From Blastocatellia bacterium (GTDB lineage: Bacteria; Acidobacteriota; Blastocatellia; Pyrinomonadales; Pyrinomonadaceae): 28,191 nucleotides of DNA. The stretch lies in assembly GCA_003488005.1 (NCBI GenBank), contig DNND01000036.1:1-28191 (forward strand), given 5' to 3'. A program made the translations under genes and the position numbers. Positions 1 to 8,292 of the stretch are shown here, piece by piece. Each line of letters starts with the position of its first letter. Position 1 is the stretch's first letter. Under the pieces are notes generated by a model, which worked only from the letters and a program-made list of their open reading frames with translations, was not told the DNA's origin and did no database searches.

Positions 1-125
1 GTAGCGACGATTGAGTACGGGCTCGTTTCGAGCGTCGCTACGCGACGTGAATACTTTCTTGACCGTTCCCGGCCTTGAAAGGCCGGGCTAAATTCGTGCG
101 GACGCTACGCGTCGGAGACTGATAC
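1..125. repeat. REP-like hairpin cluster at the left edge
   Basis: Three short hairpins follow one another. The first, at 33-47, has stem cgtcgc/gcgacg and loop TAC. The second, at 68-87, has stem cccggcct/aggccggg and loop TGAA. The third, at 101-113, has stem gacgc/gcgtc and loop TAC. The middle hairpin is followed by the tag ctaaattcgt. Bases 1-8 can also pair with 34-41. The same order of hairpins and the same tag recur at 24363-24445 and 24633-24746, and inverted at 23797-23879, around the Y1 transposase gene, so this is probably a dispersed REP family member. It may continue beyond the left edge. Confidence 0.75.
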
Positions 126-319
126 CGATCCCATTCGGCTTTGGCCCAATAACTCCGAAGGGCTAAGTCCGGACCAGGAGCATAGCCCGAAAATAATCTG
201 GCTGCAGGCGGCGGGGCATAGCCACCGCCCTCACATTCGGCGGCAAAGCCGAGACTGAGCTGGTCTATGACTTTTGAGGCCAAGCTGGGGGAGATAAAGC
301 TCAGTACCGCGCGGGCAGA
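126..319. other. Intergenic stretch without a recognisable gene
   Basis: No credible coding region is seen. The sequence contains further short palindromes and a gggctaagtccgg string that resembles the tag following the hairpins at 68-87, so it may be a decayed continuation of the REP-like cluster. An 81-residue minus-strand reading frame across 38-283 is only a translation of these repeats. Confidence 0.5.
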
Positions 320-339
320 GACAGGCAGGAATGCCTGTC
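320..339 (-). terminator. Hairpin directly after the substrate-binding protein gene
   Basis: There is an 8-bp perfect stem, gacaggca/tgcctgtc, with loop ggaa. It begins immediately after the TAG stop of the minus-strand gene ending at 340. No T-run follows on the minus strand, so it is not a canonical intrinsic terminator. It could stabilise the 3' end of the mRNA or be a dispersed palindrome. Confidence 0.35.
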
Positions 340-1941
340 CTACGGTTGCACCGTCAGGTTGCGCACAAACCGCCAGTCGCCGCTGGCGTCAACGTTAATG
401 TTGCCGACGTTCTTGCGCGCAATCACGATGTTCGCCTGATACCACAACGGCAACACCGGCACCTCGCGGCTGACAATTTCCTGCACCCGCGCGTAAAGCC
501 GTTTTGCTTTCTCGCGATCGAATGTATTGACTGCTTCGTCCAGCAGGGTATCGACTTCTTTATTGCTATAGCGGCTGCGATTGCGCGAAGCGCGCGCTTC
601 AGTCGGAATCTCGGAAGTCGCAAACAGATCCTTGAAGAAGATTGGATCCTGATTGCCACCCACCCATTGCCCATAAAATATTTGGAAGTTGCCGCGCCGC
701 AACTCGTCAAACAAAGTGTTCAATTCAGCCGTCTCGATTGAAACCGGAACGCCGACGTTTTTGAGATAGTTTTGGATGACACCGGCGTAGTTCTTCGCGG
801 CGGCGCTGCTGCCTGAAACCTTGTAGACGAGGGGTTTCGCGAAACGAAATTGTGGTCCATCGCCGTCGGGGTCTTTCAATCCCGCTTCGTCCAACAACTT
901 CTTTGCCATTGAAGGATCGAACGAATACTTTTGCCCCGGCGAGTAGGCCCAGGACTCTTCAGGCAGGATTGAATGGGCCAACTTTGCCTGTCCCAGCAAC
1001 AAGTCACGAATCAAACTCTCACGGTCCACGGCGTACGCGATCGCCTGACGGACACGCACATCATTGAGCGGCGGTTGGCTGCAATTAAAAGTCAGAACCG
1101 TAACGTTCGAGCCAGTGAATTGGAGCACTTGCAGGTTCCGATCGTCACCCAGTTGCTTAATCGCATCCGGCGAAAGGCTGGTCGGCAGCGGAGCGATATC
1201 AACGCGGCCGGATCGCAACTCCGCCTGCAAGGCGTTGGTGTCGGCAATCACCCGCACGCGCAACGCCGGGATGTGCGGCGCGCCTTCCCAATAATCTGCA
1301 TTAGCTTCGAGATCGAGGACCTGTTGTGAGTTGTCGTAATTCTTGAACTTGAAAGCCCCGCTGCCCAACGGGTGCGTCTTCTGCGACTCGTAGCTGTCTT
1401 TGGGAATCATTGCGACCGGAACCAGATTGCTGAGCAAGCCGGTCCAGGGGTGGGCCAAGGTGATCACGAGCGTTCGAGCATCGGGCGCCTCGACGCTTTT
1501 TATGTAGCTGCGTTTTACCGGCTGTGTTCCGTCGGCGGGTTTTTCGTTTGACGTTTCAAAGAAGCTGGCGGACTTGGCAAAGCTGCTTGAGAAGACGAGG
1601 TCCAGCGTGTACTTCGCATCGGCTGAGCTAAACGTCCGGCCGTCATGAAACTTCACGCCATCGCGCAAAGTGAACGTGAATACCGTGCCGTCGCTGGACT
1701 GCTTTATTTCCGAGGCAAGGTCCCCGACATAGTCAAACTTTTCATCCTTCCTGACCAGGGAATTGAACATCAAGGCGCGCACACGCTCGCTGGCCGCATC
1801 CACTGAAGGCGAGCCAATGGGATCAATCGTGCGAATGTTATCGCCCAAAGCAATGACAAAAGTGGCGCTGCGTTTCCGGCAACTTGATCCTAACGTCAGC
1901 AAGACGGCGGCGATAAGAAACAGGATGGCGGCTCGGCGCAT
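340..1941 (-). CDS. Peptide/nickel-type ABC transporter substrate-binding lipoprotein (SBP family 5)
   Basis: The 533-residue protein fits the length and layout of family 5 extracellular solute-binding proteins (OppA/DppA/MppA type), which capture peptides or related ligands for an ABC importer. A basic start and hydrophobic segment lead to Cys21 in the context LGSSC, a plausible lipobox, so it is probably a lipoprotein. The mature part starts with a typical TIDPIGSP strand, and around residues 85-115 it shows the family pattern of a LRDGVKFHDGRTFSSADAK-like segment. The ATG overlaps the stop of the upstream nagZ by one base (TAATG), indicating translational coupling. No permease or ATPase genes are in the window. 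The ligand is unknown; coupling to NagZ makes muropeptides or cell-wall peptides an attractive guess. Confidence 0.88.
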   Translation of the reverse strand: MRRAAILFLIAAVLLTLGSSCRKRSATFVIALGDNIRTIDPIGSPSVDAASERVRALMFNSLVRKDEKFDYVGDLASEIKQSSDGTVFTFTLRDGVKFHDGRTFSSADAKYTLDLVFSSSFAKSASFFETSNEKPADGTQPVKRSYIKSVEAPDARTLVITLAHPWTGLLSNLVPVAMIPKDSYESQKTHPLGSGAFKFKNYDNSQQVLDLEANADYWEGAPHIPALRVRVIADTNALQAELRSGRVDIAPLPTSLSPDAIKQLGDDRNLQVLQFTGSNVTVLTFNCSQPPLNDVRVRQAIAYAVDRESLIRDLLLGQAKLAHSILPEESWAYSPGQKYSFDPSMAKKLLDEAGLKDPDGDGPQFRFAKPLVYKVSGSSAAAKNYAGVIQNYLKNVGVPVSIETAELNTLFDELRRGNFQIFYGQWVGGNQDPIFFKDLFATSEIPTEARASRNRSRYSNKEVDTLLDEAVNTFDREKAKRLYARVQEIVSREVPVLPLWYQANIVIARKNVGNINVDASGDWRFVRNLTVQP

Positions 1942-3083
1942 TAAAGTGTTCCTCCATACTTGTAGTTCAGTTTCTCATTCAGTTTCGCTGTGTCGTCCGA
2001 AAGCTCTTTAAAGCGATCCAGATCGAAAGGCAGCGGCGGCTTGACGATTGTCTTAATGGCCGCGATCCGTCTAAGCGAGTTGCGCATACGATCTTTTGGT
2101 AACTTGCCAGCGCGCGCAACGCTCAAAAGCGAATGATAGCCGCGGCGAATAATTTCCGGATGCGCGCAAATAAGCATCATGTCTTCGCCGGCAACAAACG
2201 CGCGCACTACTGCCGACTCGATCTCGCAATGCTTGGCAATTGCGCCCATCTCTAAGTCGTCCGTGACAACGAGATGTTGATAACCCAATTCCTTGCGCAG
2301 GAGGTTGGTCACAATATTGTGGCTCAGCGATGCCGGTTCCAGTAAACCTCCGGTCACGCCTTTCATAATGTCGATGTTGGGAAAACCGCCGTGGCTGATC
2401 ATTACGCAACGCACACGATCGTCGCGGCGCCCGAAGAGTTCGATGTAAGGCGCCAGGTCCTGGGCCAGCAAATCTTCATGAGTCAACCGGACCATCGGCA
2501 TTTCTTCGTGCGAGTCAACTTCACCGGCGCCGATGCCCGGAAAATGTTTCAGGCAACCGATCATTCCGGTTTCCTGCAAGCCGCGCAGGTAGACCGTGGT
2601 GTAGCCCAGCACTTCTCCGGGAGAGCGACCGAAGGAACGCGAGTACAGCCCATTTGAAAGCAAGTCGCGCTCTTCGGTCATGATTGACATGACGGGCGCA
2701 AAGTTCATGTTAAAGCCGAGCAGCCGCAGCACCTCGCCGGTGATGCGACCCAGGCTGCGCGCGCCCACCAAGTCGCCGTGCTCGCGAATCGTCCGCGCTG
2801 AAGGCATGGGCGTGAAAATCTTGCGCAATCGATCGACCAACCCACCTTCTTGATCCACGCCCAGCAGCGGCGCGACCGGCAGCAGTTCGCGCACGCCGTC
2901 CAGTAGGTCTCTCAATTGCTGGGGCCCGGCAACGTTACGACCGAAAATGATCACGCCGCCTGGCTGCACCTCTTGAATCAGCGCGCGCGCCTCAGCGTCG
3001 AGTTCAGTACCCGGCAGACCGATAAAGAAGAATTGACCGATTTGTTGTTCGAGCGAGAGCGGAAGCAGTGGATCCGATGGCAT
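1941..3083 (-). CDS. nagZ: Beta-N-acetylhexosaminidase NagZ (GH3)
   Basis: This is a glycoside hydrolase family 3 enzyme that removes N-acetylglucosamine from muropeptides during cell-wall recycling. Motifs visible in its 380 residues are GVDQEGG at 75-81, KHFPGIG at 179-185 followed by the DSH dyad at 190-192 (general acid/base in NagZ), and TDDLEMG at 274-280 with the nucleophilic Asp. The usual PGHG is PGIG here. There is no signal peptide, so it is predicted to be cytosolic, as for known NagZ. It is somewhat longer than the common ~340 residues, mainly at the C terminus. It is the first gene of a two-gene minus-strand unit with the downstream binding protein, which it overlaps by one base. 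Confidence 0.93.
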   Translation of the reverse strand: MPSDPLLPLSLEQQIGQFFFIGLPGTELDAEARALIQEVQPGGVIIFGRNVAGPQQLRDLLDGVRELLPVAPLLGVDQEGGLVDRLRKIFTPMPSARTIREHGDLVGARSLGRITGEVLRLLGFNMNFAPVMSIMTEERDLLSNGLYSRSFGRSPGEVLGYTTVYLRGLQETGMIGCLKHFPGIGAGEVDSHEEMPMVRLTHEDLLAQDLAPYIELFGRRDDRVRCVMISHGGFPNIDIMKGVTGGLLEPASLSHNIVTNLLRKELGYQHLVVTDDLEMGAIAKHCEIESAVVRAFVAGEDMMLICAHPEIIRRGYHSLLSVARAGKLPKDRMRNSLRRIAAIKTIVKPPLPFDLDRFKELSDDTAKLNEKLNYKYGGTL

Positions 3084-3260
3084 TTGAATAAATACGGCAA
3101 ACTATTTCGCACGGAGATGAAAAAGCATTTTAACTATAAGATAAAATTTCGGCAGCGGCCAATGGAAAGCGAGGGCGCAATGAAAAGAGCACATAGTTGC
3201 CCCTCGGCCCATTAGGCGATTGTTATTTATCTTTATTCGCCAACGTAGTATAAATCGCAC
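3084..3260. promoter_or_regulatory. Divergent intergenic region between nagZ and the cNMP/Fe-S/cyt b gene
   Basis: This 177-bp region is clearly more AT-rich than its flanks and separates divergently transcribed genes, so it should hold both promoters. A TATAAA-like hexamer lies just upstream of the plus-strand start (around 3249-3254), but I cannot pair it with a convincing -35 box at normal spacing. No clear operator palindrome stands out. The assignment rests on position and composition. Confidence 0.45.
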
Positions 3261-5735
3261 ATGCCTCGCGAAATCACGGATCGAGAAGCAATTCTTGCCA
3301 GCCTAAAGTCTCTCGAACTCACCTCCGAACTGTTTGTGGAAGTAAAGGGAAAGTTGAAAAACGCCGGCGATCTCGAGGTGATCGTTGATGGCCGCGATTA
3401 TGGTAACGGCAAACGCGTTGGTCCATACGTGCGCCTGCTCGGGTACGACGGCGGCGAAGCAATCATGCGCCAGGGTGAGTGGGGCGGAAACACTTTTTAC
3501 CTGTCGGTCAGCGGTGTTTTGGACGTCTACATCGCTGAGTCGCCGACCGAGCAACGAAAGATTAATCGCTTGCAACCGGGCACCTGTTTCGGTGAGATGG
3601 CCGTGCTGGCCGGAGTAGAACGAAACGCAACTGTGATCGTGCCCGAGCATGCGAAAGCAACGGTGCTCGAAGTGACCCGTCCTGCCCTGCGGTTGCTGCG
3701 AAAGTTGCCGAAGTTTGGTCGCGTGCTTGACGAAACTTATCGCGCGCATGGCTTTGGTCGCGCGCTCGAAGACTTAAGCCAGCCCGGGCGAGTTGCCGAT
3801 GACGAAATAGTTGAGCGGCTGCGCGACATCGGGAAGTTCATGGTTTATGCGAAGCACCATGTGCTTTGTCAGGAGGGAACGCCGATCGACAAGGTGCTGT
3901 TAATCAAAAGCGGCTGGATCAGAAGAGTCAGTGGGGTGCCAATGGATCCCATGTCGACAGGCGTGGTTCTAGGAGTAGGCGCCAGCATTGGGGCGGATTT
4001 TCTTGGAGCCGGAAATTGTTTGGGACTGGATGGAGCCCGGCAATCGGAAAACTGGAAGTTCACGGCTTCGGTAATGGCGCGTACTGAAGTCGTCGAGATT
4101 CCCATAGCGCCGCTTGCTGCCAATCCGGAACTGCGCAATCGCATCGTCGCTGCTTTCTCCGCGTTCTCCACCGTCGACGATATGCCGCCTGCTATCGAGG
4201 CCGTCAGAGATCTGCGCGCGCTGGCCTCGGCAGAAGAAGAGATTGCCACCGGCATCGTCGACGGCGCCAACCTGCTGGTAATGGACATGGACTTGTGCGT
4301 CCGTTGCGGCAATTGTTCGCTGGCCTGTCACAAAGTTCATGGCCAGTCGCGATTACTTCGACGCGGGATTAGTATCACGCGGCCGGTAAGCATCGGCAGT
4401 CAGCGCACGCAACACGTGCTTTCGCCGCAGGTCTGTATGCACTGCAAAGATCCGGAATGCCTGACCGGCTGTCCCACCGGCTCGATCTTCCGCGATCCCC
4501 GCGGTTACGTCGACATCGATCCGGCCACCTGTATCGGTTGTTTCGATTGCGCCACGCAGTGTCCTTACGATGCCATCACCATGGTCCCGCGCGGCGCCGG
4601 CGGCATCGTCAAGTTTGATCTGTTCGGCATGTTGAAAAAAACTTTCAGTGTTAGTGCTACCGCGGTCGCCTTGCCCGCGGAAGCGGCAGACGACGTGGTG
4701 GCAATCAAATGCAATCTGTGCGAGCACACCTCGCTCAATCCCCAGGGCGCCCGCCGGCAAGCTTATTCCTGTGAAGAGAATTGTCCGACGGGAGCACTGG
4801 TCCGCGTAGATCCGGTTAAATATTTTGGCGAAGTCGAAAATACTCAGGGCCTCATTTTTCAAAACGAAACGCAGGCCGTCGGTCGCAATATTCATAAGAG
4901 CGATCCGCTTGCCAAAATGTTTCATGTTGCCGGAGTTGTGCTGATTTTGCTGGCCGCCGCCGCCACGATTTTTGGTTTGGTGAAATATGGATTCGACGGT
5001 TTGCTGGCCTGGAGTTGGCTGACGATGCGCTGGGCCACGGGCTTGGCCGGATTGTTTGGCGTCGCCGCGGTGATGACTTATCCGCTGCGCAAGCAGGTCT
5101 ACCGGCGCCGCGCGGGCGCGCTTCGTTATTGGCTGCTGCTGCACCTTTACCTTGGCGCGTTTGCCGGAGTAGTGCTGTTGTTTCACGCCGGCGCGCACAC
5201 CGGCGGGTTACTGACCACTGCGCTCTATATTGCATTTGACGCAGTGATCGTGTCGGGGCTTTTCGGTATCGCCTCGTACATCATCGCGCCGCGAATTCTT
5301 ACCAGCATCGAAGGCGAGCCGCTGCTGATCGAGGACCTGGTTGGCCGGCGTGAAGAGTTGCAGAACGAGTTGGCTGAACTAACAAAACAAAGCGCAGGCT
5401 GGCTGCGCGAAGAGATCGAGGAACGCGTCGTAAAGGCCTTTCTAACCGTGCCATTTCTGCTGCGGCAAATCATTAAGCGCGAGCCGTTGACTACCCTTTT
5501 GGCGGACGCGCGCGAACCGTTCAAAGATCGGCTGACACGTTTGGCAACGCCGGAAGAACGCACTTTATTGTTGAAAGCCCTGGAAGCGGCGGTCACCCTG
5601 CGGCGTGTCGACGCACTGATCTACCTGCACCGGGCGATGCGAATTTGGATTGCGCCGCATGTGATCTCAACTTCGCTAATGCTGGCGCTGATGGTGGTCC
5701 ACGTAATTCAGGTCGTGTATTTCGCAGTGAAGTGA
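3261..5735 (+). CDS. Fusion protein: two cNMP-binding domains, four-cluster Fe-S ferredoxin, membrane cytochrome b
   Basis: The 824-residue protein has three parts. Residues ~57-165 form a cyclic-nucleotide-binding domain with an intact phosphate-binding cassette (FGEMAVLAGVERNATV; Glu112, Arg121). Residues ~190-300 look like a second copy lacking those residues. Next comes a HybA/NrfC/DmsB-type four-[4Fe-4S] module with cysteines at 346/349/352/356, 392/395/400/404, 424/427/430/434 and 484/487/504/508. From ~553 there are about five membrane helices, with paired histidines in the third (LLHLYLG and LLFHAGAH) and the last (APHVIS and MVVHVIQ), suggesting two b hemes. Such Fe-S and membrane units normally serve a catalytic subunit in quinone-linked respiratory complexes; none is encoded here, and the neighbours are multiheme cytochromes instead. 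I infer a quinone-cytochrome c oxidoreductase module regulated from the cytosol. Direction of electron flow is unknown. Confidence 0.85.
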   Translation: MPREITDREAILASLKSLELTSELFVEVKGKLKNAGDLEVIVDGRDYGNGKRVGPYVRLLGYDGGEAIMRQGEWGGNTFYLSVSGVLDVYIAESPTEQRKINRLQPGTCFGEMAVLAGVERNATVIVPEHAKATVLEVTRPALRLLRKLPKFGRVLDETYRAHGFGRALEDLSQPGRVADDEIVERLRDIGKFMVYAKHHVLCQEGTPIDKVLLIKSGWIRRVSGVPMDPMSTGVVLGVGASIGADFLGAGNCLGLDGARQSENWKFTASVMARTEVVEIPIAPLAANPELRNRIVAAFSAFSTVDDMPPAIEAVRDLRALASAEEEIATGIVDGANLLVMDMDLCVRCGNCSLACHKVHGQSRLLRRGISITRPVSIGSQRTQHVLSPQVCMHCKDPECLTGCPTGSIFRDPRGYVDIDPATCIGCFDCATQCPYDAITMVPRGAGGIVKFDLFGMLKKTFSVSATAVALPAEAADDVVAIKCNLCEHTSLNPQGARRQAYSCEENCPTGALVRVDPVKYFGEVENTQGLIFQNETQAVGRNIHKSDPLAKMFHVAGVVLILLAAAATIFGLVKYGFDGLLAWSWLTMRWATGLAGLFGVAAVMTYPLRKQVYRRRAGALRYWLLLHLYLGAFAGVVLLFHAGAHTGGLLTTALYIAFDAVIVSGLFGIASYIIAPRILTSIEGEPLLIEDLVGRREELQNELAELTKQSAGWLREEIEERVVKAFLTVPFLLRQIIKREPLTTLLADAREPFKDRLTRLATPEERTLLLKALEAAVTLRRVDALIYLHRAMRIWIAPHVISTSLMLALMVVHVIQVVYFAVK

Positions 5736-5792
5736 GTGCAAGGCAGTCGCATTAGTGGTTGCGAGCAGCTGCTTCAAAAAGAGGTGTTTCGG

Positions 5793-5957
5793 CCGCGCAA
5801 GAGAACGGGGGCATGCCCGCCTTCCCAACCTTGAGCTGATCAGAGTTGAGGAGCGATGGCTGCCGCAAGGCTTTCAACGTGAAAGCAAAAGCTACAAGTG
5901 CAAGAGTCTCGAGGTCGGGAAGGCGGGCATGCCCCCGCTCTTTCGCACGCGTTTGAG
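5793..5957. repeat. Long inverted repeat (MITE- or REP-doublet-like) between two redox genes
   Basis: A perfect 20-bp inverted repeat occurs at 5807-5826 (gggggcatgcccgccttccc) and 5917-5936, separated by 90 bp. Similarity continues outside and inside the arms with mismatches, giving arms of roughly 40 bp. The core gggcatgccc is itself palindromic. The layout (two ~40-bp arms around ~85-90 bp) matches the unrelated element at 10460-10630. It lies just before the next start codon, so a promoter for that gene would have to be inside or upstream of it. Confidence 0.8.
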
Positions 5958-5984
5958 TTATTTAGTAATACCTGGTTCGAAATA

Positions 5985-7418
5985 ATGCCAAGCGAAAACA
6001 AATTCGTAATCATCCGCGAGGACCTGGTCCAGGATCCGGTGACAGTCATTAGCGACAGCCTGCTAATCGGCCGCCTGCTGGATTGCGAGTTGTTGCTGAA
6101 TCATCCGGCGGTGTCTCGAGTCCAGGCCGGTATTAAAGTCGCGGGCGAAAACTATTATTTGTTTGCGCTGCGTCCGTCGAATCCAGTCAAGCTCAACGGT
6201 AGAGCCGTCGAAGTTAATGAAGCGCTGGCAGCCGGCGACATTTTGGAAGTCGGACCTTTTATTCTCGAGATTGATGAAGGCGAGAGCACTCTCTTCATCA
6301 AGGTTTCATTGCAAATCGCCCGGCAGCCGGAAATCGCTGATTCCAGTAGTCGGGATTTAGGCACTGCAAAACTGTTGCCGCTTGTTTCGCCTGCCGAGGG
6401 CAAGAAAGCACCAGCGAAATCTCGGGCTGCTCCTTTGCCAGGCGATAAGGCGCTCGATATTTTTTGGGACAAGCGCATTCGCGAGGCCGGCAAAATGGTC
6501 AAGCCGTCACCACTCTTTCCCAAGAGCCAGCGGCGCGCGGGCAAGACGCAATTCAACTGGCGCCCCACCAGCGATCTACTCTCTCGTTGGCCGATTTCAT
6601 TCTTTTCCTGGGGTGCAGTGGGAATTGGTTTGCTCTCGATTGCTGCAGCCTACTGGTACGCGAGCGCTTATTCACCAGCTCCGGTTTCACAGGCACACGC
6701 GAAAGCGAAACTTGATCTGTTTCCGCCGATCGCCGCGCGCGCGAATGGAGACTCGTGCACGGGTTGCCATTCGCTTACCGGCAACATGGAAAAAAATTGC
6801 TCCTCATGCCACACGGCGGAAGCTTTTGTTCCTACAGTCATTCCACCTCATGCCGCCGCGGGCATCGGCTGCGTTTCCTGTCACGCCGAACATCGCGGTG
6901 TCAATTTCAAAGCGGCCGAGGCGGCGCTCATCGGTTGCAGCGATTGCCATAACGACGCGAACCAGAAAACCTATAACGGCTACAAGGTTTCAACGCCGCA
7001 CGGCGGAACGTTTGGCTACCCCGCAAAGGACGAGCATTGGATTTGGCAGGGACTGGATGCGGATGAGTGGTCCAGCAAACAGATCGCGATCGCGCGGTTG
7101 CCGACGGACACGGACGAAGCCTGGCACAGCAAACAGTTTCACTCGCTACACGTTCAGCGCGTGCGCATTGTGCCCGGCATGACCGGTAACTCGGAGGGAG
7201 AGTTGTCCTGTTCGAGTTGTCACAAGACTTTCAATCCCATCGATCGACAAACACCCCGCACCACTTGTGGCAAGTGTCATAACGGCAGCATTGAACCGGG
7301 CACAAACCAAATCGTGATCGCTCAAGACAAACCAAACTGCAATTCCTGCCACGTCCAGCACGTGAAAGATAAGCGCCGCTGGGGCGCGTCGCTGCTGGCT
7401 GTCGCGAAGACGAATTAG
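5985..7418 (+). CDS. FHA domain / single TM / heptaheme cytochrome c
   Basis: I chose the ATG at 5985 because an FHA domain begins at once; the 29 codons upstream run through an inverted repeat. The 477-residue product shows FHA hallmarks: Gly29-Arg30, HPAVSRVQ at 40-47 (Ser44-Arg45) and Asn71-Gly72. FHA domains bind phosphothreonine peptides. A Pro/Lys-rich linker leads to one membrane helix at ~202-226. The periplasmic part then carries seven CXXCH heme sites (CTGCH at 258, CSSCH, CVSCH, CSDCH, CSSCH, CGKCH, and CNSCH at 452), with extra His residues suitable as distal ligands. Predicted topology is cytosolic FHA and periplasmic hemes. It is 249 bp downstream of the Fe-S/cytochrome b gene on the same strand and may accept electrons from it. 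The combination is unusual; its phosphoprotein partner is unknown. Confidence 0.87.
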   Translation: MPSENKFVIIREDLVQDPVTVISDSLLIGRLLDCELLLNHPAVSRVQAGIKVAGENYYLFALRPSNPVKLNGRAVEVNEALAAGDILEVGPFILEIDEGESTLFIKVSLQIARQPEIADSSSRDLGTAKLLPLVSPAEGKKAPAKSRAAPLPGDKALDIFWDKRIREAGKMVKPSPLFPKSQRRAGKTQFNWRPTSDLLSRWPISFFSWGAVGIGLLSIAAAYWYASAYSPAPVSQAHAKAKLDLFPPIAARANGDSCTGCHSLTGNMEKNCSSCHTAEAFVPTVIPPHAAAGIGCVSCHAEHRGVNFKAAEAALIGCSDCHNDANQKTYNGYKVSTPHGGTFGYPAKDEHWIWQGLDADEWSSKQIAIARLPTDTDEAWHSKQFHSLHVQRVRIVPGMTGNSEGELSCSSCHKTFNPIDRQTPRTTCGKCHNGSIEPGTNQIVIAQDKPNCNSCHVQHVKDKRRWGASLLAVAKTN

Positions 7419-7612
7419 CCGCGGCTTCATGCGGATAAACGCGAATCCGACAGTTCTTTTGTGGCATGAGGTCGGTACCGCAGGCGGTACTGACCTCATT
7501 CCCGCGCGACAAGAGTTCCAATTAACGGAAAACCTCCGCTACCGCACGGAGTATGAGAAGTTCAAGGCGGGTTTGGATTTTTCAGATTCGCAAAATCCGC
7601 GTTAATTCGCGG
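7419..7612. repeat. CCGCGGAT-type inverted repeat between convergent cytochrome genes, with an inner hairpin
   Basis: Outer arms are at 7419-7456 and 7573-7612; they are imperfect complements built on ccgcgg...gcggat. Between them, 7466-7481 and 7484-7499 form a second hairpin (atgaggtcggtaccgc against its near-perfect complement). Related outer arms occur at 8293-8401 and 20690-20764, with a single arm near 28047. The element starts directly after the TAG stop of the FHA cytochrome gene and ends 10 bp before the stop of the convergent tetraheme gene. It could act as a bidirectional transcription terminator. Confidence 0.7.
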
Positions 7613-7622
7613 CAAATAATTC

Positions 7623-8192
7623 TTAACCAACCGGTTTGTGGCAGGTTGCGCAATCGTTCGAACCAGGAATCTTTCCCTTTAATGTAGGCCGGGCCGCGAT
7701 CGCTTTGTCGTGGCAGATATTGCAATTGGTGTGATAGGCCAGTTCGTTGGTGAGCTTTACTGGCGCCGGTTTGTCTGCATACGTCACGCTGGGAATTGTG
7801 GCGCTGTCGTCTCCGGATTGCAGGTGGCAGGCGCGACACGTCTTGACTGGCTTGGAATCGGCCGCCTGCAGCAGCGCGGCGGTCAATGCCACTTCACGTT
7901 CAGAAGTCTTTAACGGCGCTTTCAATACGGCCGGCGGCTGATCGGTGTGATGGCACTCGACGCATGAGATCACACTCTTGCCGTCGATGCTGTACATCTT
8001 CGTCGCGTGATTCTCGTGATTGAAAGCCACCTCGCCGTATTTGTCTGACTGGCTGTCCTTATCCAGCACCACTTCCTTTGGCTGTGTCTTGCTTTCCTTG
8101 GGAACTTCCTGCAACGAAAAGTTTGCGCTGCGGGCAACCGTAATCACCGCCGCACAACTCAGCGCCGCGATCAGAATCAATAATTTTCTCAT
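7623..8192 (-). CDS. Tetraheme cytochrome c, class III (c3/c7-like)
   Basis: The 189-residue protein has an N-terminal export signal (hydrophobic stretch ~4-20, likely cleavage near ARSA) and four CXXCH sites: CVECH 77-81, CRACH 119-123, CNICH 157-161 and CATCH 181-185. The pattern FNHENHATK before the first heme and the paired His after CVECH are typical of c3/c7-like periplasmic shuttles with bis-His hemes. A GAGGT ribosome-binding site lies about 7 nt upstream of the ATG (8199-8203). It is the last gene of the minus-strand cytochrome run and is convergent with the FHA-heptaheme gene. I infer a small soluble electron carrier between the membrane module and other cytochromes. Confidence 0.88.
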   Translation of the reverse strand: MRKLLILIAALSCAAVITVARSANFSLQEVPKESKTQPKEVVLDKDSQSDKYGEVAFNHENHATKMYSIDGKSVISCVECHHTDQPPAVLKAPLKTSEREVALTAALLQAADSKPVKTCRACHLQSGDDSATIPSVTYADKPAPVKLTNELAYHTNCNICHDKAIAARPTLKGKIPGSNDCATCHKPVG

Positions 8193-8292
8193 CCGCTTAC
8201 CTCGGAAATATTTACGAGAAACATCGAAAAGCTGGGGAGGGAATCGAGCAACGCCATCTTAATTACGGTGCTTGAGGGTGTCAACGATTTAT
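8193..8292. other. Gap upstream of the tetraheme cytochrome gene
   Basis: Apart from the ribosome-binding site at 8199-8203, no gene is seen. A promoter for the tetraheme gene could lie here, but I cannot identify one by eye. The CCGCGGAT repeat begins at 8293. Confidence 0.4.

Noticed and set aside
38..283. 81-residue minus-strand reading frame at the left edge
   Set aside because: It runs through the REP-like hairpins and has no domain pattern; the same type of peptide (LARPFKAGN) would arise from any copy of the repeat.
4353..5198. 281-residue minus-strand reading frame inside the Fe-S/cytochrome b gene
   Set aside because: It is antisense to a stretch with clear Fe-S cysteine motifs and membrane helices on the plus strand, and its own product is of biased, motif-free composition.
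3261..5735. A molybdoenzyme catalytic subunit gene expected beside the Fe-S/cytochrome b module
   Set aside because: No reading frame in the window shows molybdopterin-oxidoreductase motifs; the module's neighbours are multiheme cytochromes only.
5898..5984. N-terminal extension of 29 codons on the FHA-heptaheme gene
   Set aside because: The extension is translated from an inverted-repeat arm and is not hydrophobic or domain-like; the FHA domain starts right after the ATG at 5985.
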